This document shows, one piece after another, positions 5,097 through 9,778 of a stretch of DNA of 9,778 nucleotides. The stretch comes from Candidatus Fermentibacterota bacterium (GTDB lineage: Bacteria > JAFGKV01): assembly GCA_016928395.1 (NCBI GenBank), contig JAFGKV010000227.1, positions 1 to 9,778 on the forward strand. The letters are read 5' to 3'. Within the stretch, counting starts at the first letter, position 1. Each line of letters opens with the position of its first letter. The position numbers were made by a program, and so were the translations under genes. The notes under the pieces are model-generated. The model worked only from the letters and a program-made list of their open reading frames with translations, was not told where the DNA came from and did not search any database.

Positions 5097-6189
5097 ACAC
5101 GAGACTGATGACCATGAGCAGACCTGATACGATCCAGAACCTGACCGCGATCTTTGTCTCGGCCATGCCCATGTACTGGAACGTGTGGTGCAACGGTGCC
5201 CGATAAATGATCCGTCGTTTGAGAATCCGAAGACCCACCCAGTCCTGGAGCACCACCGAGAGCACCTCCGCGAGGAACACTCCGCCCGCCAGGAGGAAGA
5301 GCACCTCTTGACGAAGCAACGCCGCCAGGGTACCCAGCACCCCCCCCAGGGGCAGAGACCCTGCATCCCCCATGAAGACCTCCGCCGGGTAGGCATTGTA
5401 CCAGAGAAACCCCACCGACGCGCCAACCATCCCCGCACAGAAAATGGCCAACTCCCCTGCGCCTGGCATCTTGATGAACTGCAGGTAGGAGCTATATACT
5501 TGGTTTCCCAGGACATAGCCGAACACTCCGTAGACAGCCGCCACGAAGAAGGCCGGCACCACCGCGAGGCCGTCGAGGCCATCGGCGAAGTTTACCGCAT
5601 TGGCGGCAAACGTGATGATCAGGGCCGTGAGCAGAACCGATCCCCATCCCAAAGTGGCCACCGGCGTCTTGACAAAGGGAAGCTGCAACACGTCGCGGAG
5701 TTCGGGCGGTAGGGGGCTTGTGGCCGGCAGATACAGAATGATGCCCAGCCCGATCCCAAACACGGCCTGCAGGCCGAACTTTGGCCACCGGCTGAGACCC
5801 TTCTCAGAGTCACGGTGGCGGTTCTTCTTCAGATCGTCCACCAGGCCCAGGGCCGAAAACCACACCAGCGAACCCCCCACGAGGAGTACGTAGGGATTGG
5901 AGAGATCGCACCACAACAGCGCGGCCACGGCGGTGGCGACCACGATAATCACGCCGCCCATGGTCGGGGTGCCACGCTTGCCTGAGACGTCGATAACGCC
6001 GTAGTCTCTGACGCGGTCCGTGAGCCCTGCACGGAACAAGGCCAGAATGCCCCGTTGTCCCGCCAGGACACTGATAGCCAGCCCCGTAAGGGCGGCAAAC
6101 ATGGCCCGACTCGTGATGTAGTTGAAGAGCCGGAGGAAGGAGAATGGACCATCTGGTTCGAAAAATGAATCGTAGAGCAGGTTAAGCAT
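5080..6189 (-). CDS. mraY: Phospho-N-acetylmuramoyl-pentapeptide-transferase
   Basis: MraY transfers phospho-MurNAc-pentapeptide from UDP to undecaprenyl phosphate, making lipid I on the inner face of the cytoplasmic membrane. The 369-residue length is normal, and the sequence shows many hydrophobic segments consistent with about ten membrane helices. Family motifs are in order: KRGTPTMGG (71-79), the aspartate pair D118-D119 in VDDLKK, NAVNFADGLDGLA (197-209) with D203 and D206, FMGDAGSLPLGG (272-283) with D275, and the C-terminal histidine motif PLHHTFQ (332-338). The usual motif is HHH followed by F/Y-E/Q; here the third His is Thr336. The ATG overlaps the end of murG by 8 bp, with GAGGG about 9 nt upstream, so translation is probably coupled. 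In this operon it follows murG rather than preceding it. Family identity is secure. Confidence 0.95.
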   Translation of the reverse strand: MLNLLYDSFFEPDGPFSFLRLFNYITSRAMFAALTGLAISVLAGQRGILALFRAGLTDRVRDYGVIDVSGKRGTPTMGGVIIVVATAVAALLWCDLSNPYVLLVGGSLVWFSALGLVDDLKKNRHRDSEKGLSRWPKFGLQAVFGIGLGIILYLPATSPLPPELRDVLQLPFVKTPVATLGWGSVLLTALIITFAANAVNFADGLDGLAVVPAFFVAAVYGVFGYVLGNQVYSSYLQFIKMPGAGELAIFCAGMVGASVGFLWYNAYPAEVFMGDAGSLPLGGVLGTLAALLRQEVLFLLAGGVFLAEVLSVVLQDWVGLRILKRRIIYRAPLHHTFQYMGMAETKIAVRFWIVSGLLMVISLVSLKVR

Positions 6190-8194
6190 GATCGTGTGCC
6201 CTCAAAGCCTGACTCAGGAGCGCCAGCGAGTCCTTCAGCTCGAACAAAGGCCTGAAACCAGTGGAGGTAAGGAGAAGGCCGCGGATCGCCCCCTCAATTC
6301 TCGTTCGGTCCTGGGGCGACAACGCATCCCTGTTTGCCAGCCGGCGAAGCCCGTCCACCGCTGCGGCCCTCACCTTCCAGTTTGGATCGAGAAAGCGGCC
6401 GATGAGCAGAGACGCGGGTGCCTCACCTTTGTCTACCTCGCCAAGAGCGGCCAGCGCCGCGGCGCGCACTTCGAAACGGGGGTCACCTGTCAGCGTCCGA
6501 ATCATGGCGACGATCTCGACATCCGCCCGCACCGGCGCGGCCAAACCCATTGCCAGACGGCAGCCCGCGCTTCGAATCTCGAAGTAGCGATCCTGGATCG
6601 CATATACGATGGCGCCGCGGACGGCTTCGCTCCAGACACCGATTCCCGCCAGGGCCGTCAGGGCATTCCGCCGGATGAAACCGTTCTCCTCATGGAGAAG
6701 GCCCGCCCAACGCTGCCACCGCGTGGGGTGGCGACGCCGCTGCACCACCAGAGAGGCGATAAGGTCCGCACGCTCGGCATGGCCTAATGCGCCCGCCAAC
6801 TTCACTCCCCAGTTGCGCTCCTCCCATTTCGATGAAGCCAGATACCCATCCGTGCGGTACTGGAGGTATGCCCGCTCTTCGATGGAGAGCGCAACGGAGC
6901 CCTTCCCCCGGGAGACGACACGGGCCAACAACGCTGAGGCGGAAAGCGCGGTGAGGGGCTCGACTGCACCGTCGATGGTCGGCCACGCACTCATGGGAAC
7001 AGGTGCCTCGGGAAGCACTCCTCGTGCCAGGCTGACTATCATGTGAGCCAAACGCGACGCCGCATTGGGGGTTGCCAAGGATTCCGCCTTCTTCGCCACG
7101 CGCGCCCGGCGCCCGGGATCGGCCAGCAGATCGAGTACGCGGGCGGCCAGCTCATCAGGCGGGAGGTAATCGACCACGCCCCCATCCGTCCTCAACGGGC
7201 GTTCGTACAGAATCTCAGCGGCGCCCGCGGCCTGCAGCGCCAGGGCATTCTTGACCTGATGATCCCCCGGGAGGTTCGCCTTAGGCACCAGGAGAGCCGC
7301 TTTGCCCATGACGCAGAGCTCGTTCAAGGTGCCCGCTCCTGCCCTGCTGACAACAAGATCCGCGGCGGATAGATACACTGCGATGGGATCCAGATAGTCG
7401 AGCCTGCGATACCGCGCCGGATCGGGTGGAACCGCCAGTGCGGCCACGGCGCGATTGGTATCAGCCACCGGATCATACCCGCCCCCCATGGGGCGCCCGG
7501 TGGCATGAATGACGAGAATCCCCTCGTTCGCGGTCAGGGCAGGCAGTGCTGCCACGATGCCGCGATTCAGAGACCGCGACCCCAGGCTTCCACCGAAAAC
7601 CAGCACGACCCTCCGGTGCCCATCGATGCCCAGATCACGGCGGGCATCTTCCCTCGGCAGCGGAGTAGTGATTCGTGCCCGTACCGGATACCCCGAAACC
7701 AAGACGCGGCCCGCGGAGAAGTAACCCGCGGCGGACGGGTAGGTCGACGCGATCACCGTGGCCCAGGATCCGGCGAGGCGATTGAGCCTGCCCGGCACCG
7801 CATTCTGCTCGTGGAGCAACACCGGGACCCGTGAGATGCCAAGCCTGGTCAGCAGGTGGTTCGCCATCACCACGGGTGCGGAGACATACCCGCCCGTGCC
7901 GACAATCACGTCGGGCCGCCACCGCCGTAGCAGGAGCATGGCCTTCCCCACGCCCGCGGCCATGGTCAACCCGAATCTCATGAGCGCCGCCGGCGATGTA
8001 CCCGCGGGAAGACCCCTGGCGCATACGAAACGCAGGGGGATTCCGGTGGGTGGCACCAGCTCCGCTTCTGCCCTTCCCCTCACACCGACATAGAGAAACC
8101 GGGCTTCGCTGTCTTTGGAGCGAACATGCTCCGCCATTGCCAGGGCGGGATAGACATGACCGCCGGTCCCGCCTCCGGTAAGCAGGTAGTTCAC
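6182..8194 (-). CDS. murG: MurG glycosyltransferase fused to a C-terminal HEAT-repeat domain
   Basis: MurG adds GlcNAc from UDP-GlcNAc to lipid I to form lipid II at the inner membrane face. Residues 1-395 are a full GT-B MurG: the glycine-rich loop TGGGTGGHVYPA (6-17), VGTGGYVSAP (98-107), LHEQNAVPGR (127-136), FGGSLGSRSLN (200-210), SRAGAGTLNEL (283-293), and GDHQVKNA (310-317) for donor binding. The normal enzyme (about 360 aa) would end near residue 391, but the frame continues to 670. Residues about 455-620 contain at least four helical repeats of HEAT type: GFIRRNALTALAGIG (505-519), FEIRSAGCRLAMGLA (538-552), FEVRAAALAALGEV (574-587), WKVRAAAVDGLRRLA (606-620). The linker (396-440) is Pro/Ala-rich. 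I chose the GTG at 8194 because the family starts just before the glycine loop and it lies 4 bp after the cca-like stop, with a GA-rich stretch upstream. A partner-binding role for the extension is inference. Confidence 0.92.
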   Translation of the reverse strand: MNYLLTGGGTGGHVYPALAMAEHVRSKDSEARFLYVGVRGRAEAELVPPTGIPLRFVCARGLPAGTSPAALMRFGLTMAAGVGKAMLLLRRWRPDVIVGTGGYVSAPVVMANHLLTRLGISRVPVLLHEQNAVPGRLNRLAGSWATVIASTYPSAAGYFSAGRVLVSGYPVRARITTPLPREDARRDLGIDGHRRVVLVFGGSLGSRSLNRGIVAALPALTANEGILVIHATGRPMGGGYDPVADTNRAVAALAVPPDPARYRRLDYLDPIAVYLSAADLVVSRAGAGTLNELCVMGKAALLVPKANLPGDHQVKNALALQAAGAAEILYERPLRTDGGVVDYLPPDELAARVLDLLADPGRRARVAKKAESLATPNAASRLAHMIVSLARGVLPEAPVPMSAWPTIDGAVEPLTALSASALLARVVSRGKGSVALSIEERAYLQYRTDGYLASSKWEERNWGVKLAGALGHAERADLIASLVVQRRRHPTRWQRWAGLLHEENGFIRRNALTALAGIGVWSEAVRGAIVYAIQDRYFEIRSAGCRLAMGLAAPVRADVEIVAMIRTLTGDPRFEVRAAALAALGEVDKGEAPASLLIGRFLDPNWKVRAAAVDGLRRLANRDALSPQDRTRIEGAIRGLLLTSTGFRPLFELKDSLALLSQALRAHDHA

Positions 8195-8198
8195 CGGA

Positions 8199-9662
8199 TC
8201 ACCGCCCTCTCTCCCCGTTGCCTTCCCTCGGCGACGAGTCAGCCCTGCCCGCTGATGGCTCGGCAAGCACCCGTTCCTTCAGCACACTCACGTCCTGGAT
8301 ACCCTCCTCGATCTGGATTTCATACGCTCTCCGCAGCAATGCACCCATCCGGGGGCCCGGCGTTACACCCTCCTGCAACAGATGCCTCCCCAGGAGCAGA
8401 GGCTCCACAGGCTGGTTTAGGACTCCCGCCTCCCGGGCCGCGGCCAGGAGCCACTCACCGGCAGGAAACGCGCCATTCTGACGCGCTCCCGAACCTCGGT
8501 AGTCGGCTCTGCTGCACCGCTCAAGAAGCACGATATCGGTCTCCGGCGCCAGGCGGCGGGCGAGCCGGCGCACCGCAGCCAGCGTCGATGATTGGCCGTG
8601 GAGGAAGTCCGGCGTGAGGTGCCACCGTACCAGCTTCTCGACACCGGCAATGATAGACCGGTCCTTTGTGAACCTTGTCAAGAAGCGCGAGGCCAGGGCG
8701 ACGCCGGCCTCGGAATGACCCATGGATCTGATACGACCATCCCGAAGTCGGGTGGTGCACACCTTGCCGAAGTCGTGGCACAGCACCCCGAACATGAGTA
8801 CCAGGTCTCTGCGCGAATCACCTGTGCGCAGTGACACGGCGGCGTCAAGGCTGGCGAGCACATGTTCCCAGACATCACCCTCCGGGTGCCAGGTCTCGTC
8901 CTGCGGCACCCCAACCAACGAGGCGACCTCGGGCAGAAACCTGATCCAGCCGGTGATGAGAAGAAAACGCAGTCCCAGACTCGGAGCGCGCCCCAGGAGC
9001 ATCTTGGCCAGTTCTCCGAACACCCGCTCGGCGGGGAGGTTCTCGGCGCCGACCTGCCGGGCACATTGGATGAGTCTCGGGCTGGGAGTCAGAAGAAAAC
9101 GGGAGAGGAACTGGGCGGCACGCAAGACCCGCAGCGGATCGTCACCGAAGCGTCTGGGGTCCACAACTTCCAGAAGCCCTGACCGGAAATGCGCCTCTCC
9201 GTTCCATGGGTCAAGCACCTCCATGGTGAAGGGGTCAAATCCCATGGCGTTCATCGTGAAGTCACGGCGGTGCGCAGCCTCTTGGAACGGCATGTCGGGG
9301 ACCGCCTCCACAGCGAAACCCCTGTGTCCAAGACCAGTGAGGGAATCTCGACGGGGAAGGGAGAACTCCACGTTCGCTCCCTCTACCTTGTACACGGCGA
9401 ATGCCTTGCCCGCCAGAACCAGGGGGACCATGGAACCAAGCACCTCCTCAAGGGTTTCGGCGCACATCCCCACGACCTCTATGTCGATGTCGGCAGATTC
9501 TCCGCCCGCCACCAGGTCTCGGACCCACCCGCCAACAATCATCGGGCGAGCTCCCTCATCACGCAACCGCTGCACCAGGGCATGCAGAGTGGGACCACCA
9601 GCGAAGACAGGACGCTGCAATACGGCATGGACTCGGTCGGCGACTTGACTATCCATACGCAC
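8199..9662 (-). CDS. cca: CCA-adding enzyme / poly(A) polymerase-family nucleotidyltransferase with HD domain
   Basis: This class II nucleotidyltransferase belongs to the family that adds or repairs the CCA end of tRNA, or polyadenylates RNA. Visible motifs: GGWVRD (44-49), the metal-binding DxD at D58/D60 in ADIDIEV, RRDFTMNAM (132-140), and DDPLRVLRAAQF (174-185) of the neck region. The HD-type metal phosphohydrolase domain follows, with H267 in WEHVLASL and H296-D297 in CHDFGK. The length (487 aa) exceeds E. coli Cca (412), and the last 20 residues form a polar, probably disordered tail. CCA addition and poly(A) synthesis cannot be told apart with certainty from sequence; since the one tRNA here encodes CCA, the role may be repair. 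GGAGG (9673-9669) is 6 nt from the GTG at 9662 and 12 nt from an ATG at 9656, so GTG is favoured but not proven. Confidence 0.85.
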   Translation of the reverse strand: MRMDSQVADRVHAVLQRPVFAGGPTLHALVQRLRDEGARPMIVGGWVRDLVAGGESADIDIEVVGMCAETLEEVLGSMVPLVLAGKAFAVYKVEGANVEFSLPRRDSLTGLGHRGFAVEAVPDMPFQEAAHRRDFTMNAMGFDPFTMEVLDPWNGEAHFRSGLLEVVDPRRFGDDPLRVLRAAQFLSRFLLTPSPRLIQCARQVGAENLPAERVFGELAKMLLGRAPSLGLRFLLITGWIRFLPEVASLVGVPQDETWHPEGDVWEHVLASLDAAVSLRTGDSRRDLVLMFGVLCHDFGKVCTTRLRDGRIRSMGHSEAGVALASRFLTRFTKDRSIIAGVEKLVRWHLTPDFLHGQSSTLAAVRRLARRLAPETDIVLLERCSRADYRGSGARQNGAFPAGEWLLAAAREAGVLNQPVEPLLLGRHLLQEGVTPGPRMGALLRRAYEIQIEEGIQDVSVLKERVLAEPSAGRADSSPREGNGERGR

Positions 9663-9778
9663 GGGAGTCCTCCGGAACAGTGACGTGTTCTGGGTTCAGG
9701 CTTCGGGCAGCACCCGGATTCGCCTCCATACTCAGCTCCCTCGCCTTTCCCCACAAACGGTGTGGCTGTACCCAAGGC
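9649..9778 (-). CDS. C-terminal tail of an unidentified upstream gene (cut by window edge)
   Basis: One minus-strand frame is open from the window edge to a TAG at 9651-9649. It encodes about 42 residues ending PEDSRAYG, and its end overlaps the start of the cca-like gene by 8 or 14 bp, depending on which cca start is used. Overlap of this kind is common between co-transcribed genes, so this is probably the 3' end of the preceding gene. I do not recognise the family. An alternative reading is a 26-aa ORF starting at the ATG 9729-9727, which has GGGAG 6 nt upstream. A second frame is also open to the edge but runs deep into cca and is probably a shadow. Confidence 0.35.
   Translation of the reverse strand, partial: PWVQPHRLWGKARELSMEANPGAARSLNPEHVTVPEDSRAYG
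9669..9673 (-). promoter_or_regulatory. Ribosome binding site deciding the cca start
   Basis: GGAGG on the minus strand lies 6 nt from the GTG at 9662 and 12 nt from the ATG at 9656. The shorter spacing favours GTG initiation. The two starts differ by only two residues. Confidence 0.55.

Noticed and set aside
8195-8266. Longer murG start at TTG 8266
   Set aside because: The extra 24 residues lie within the cca frame and do not match MurG, which starts directly before the glycine-rich loop. The GTG at 8194 is the better start.
8722-9648. Plus-strand open frame of about 308 codons opposite cca
   Set aside because: It is Ser/Arg/Thr-rich low-complexity sequence with no motif, opposite a gene with clear catalytic motifs. 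It is best explained by the codon bias of the minus-strand gene.

Overview
This is a high-GC bacterial chromosomal window in which every supported gene lies on the minus strand. Read in the direction of transcription (right to left), it holds: the 3' tail of an unidentified gene at the right edge; a CCA-adding/poly(A) polymerase-family nucleotidyltransferase with an HD domain; murG, carrying an unusual C-terminal HEAT-repeat extension; mraY; a 219-bp gap containing short tandem repeats; two overlapping DUF3857-family genes, the first with an intact transglutaminase triad and the second with the triad lost; a gene for an HU-type DNA-binding protein; a 31-codon AURKAIP1/COX24-like basic protein that starts on the base after the HU stop codon; a tRNA-Arg(CCG) with encoded CCA, lying between two strong hairpins; and about 420 bp of non-coding DNA rich in short degenerate repeats and palindromes.

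No taxonomic marker is decisive. The tiny COX24-like protein, the DUF3857/transglutaminase pair and the repeat-filled gaps resemble what is seen in Bacteroidota and related candidate phyla of the FCB group. That placement is an inference from memory. Peptidoglycan synthesis is present, since MurG and MraY catalyse the two lipid-linked precursor steps.

The block from about 9778 to 5080 looks like one operon. The cca-like stop and the murG GTG start are 4 bp apart, and murG and mraY overlap by 8 bp. The order murG then mraY reverses the usual dcw order (mraY-murD-ftsW-murG). The DUF3857 pair (4860-1139) overlaps by ATGA and forms a second unit. HU and the small basic protein form a third unit with its own leader, and a 12-bp perfect hairpin separates them from the tRNA.

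The most notable signals are the MurG-HEAT fusion, the tandem active/inactive transglutaminase pair, the overlooked 31-aa gene abutting HU, the altered HHH motif of MraY, and hexamer and heptamer tandem repeats shared between two separate intergenic regions.
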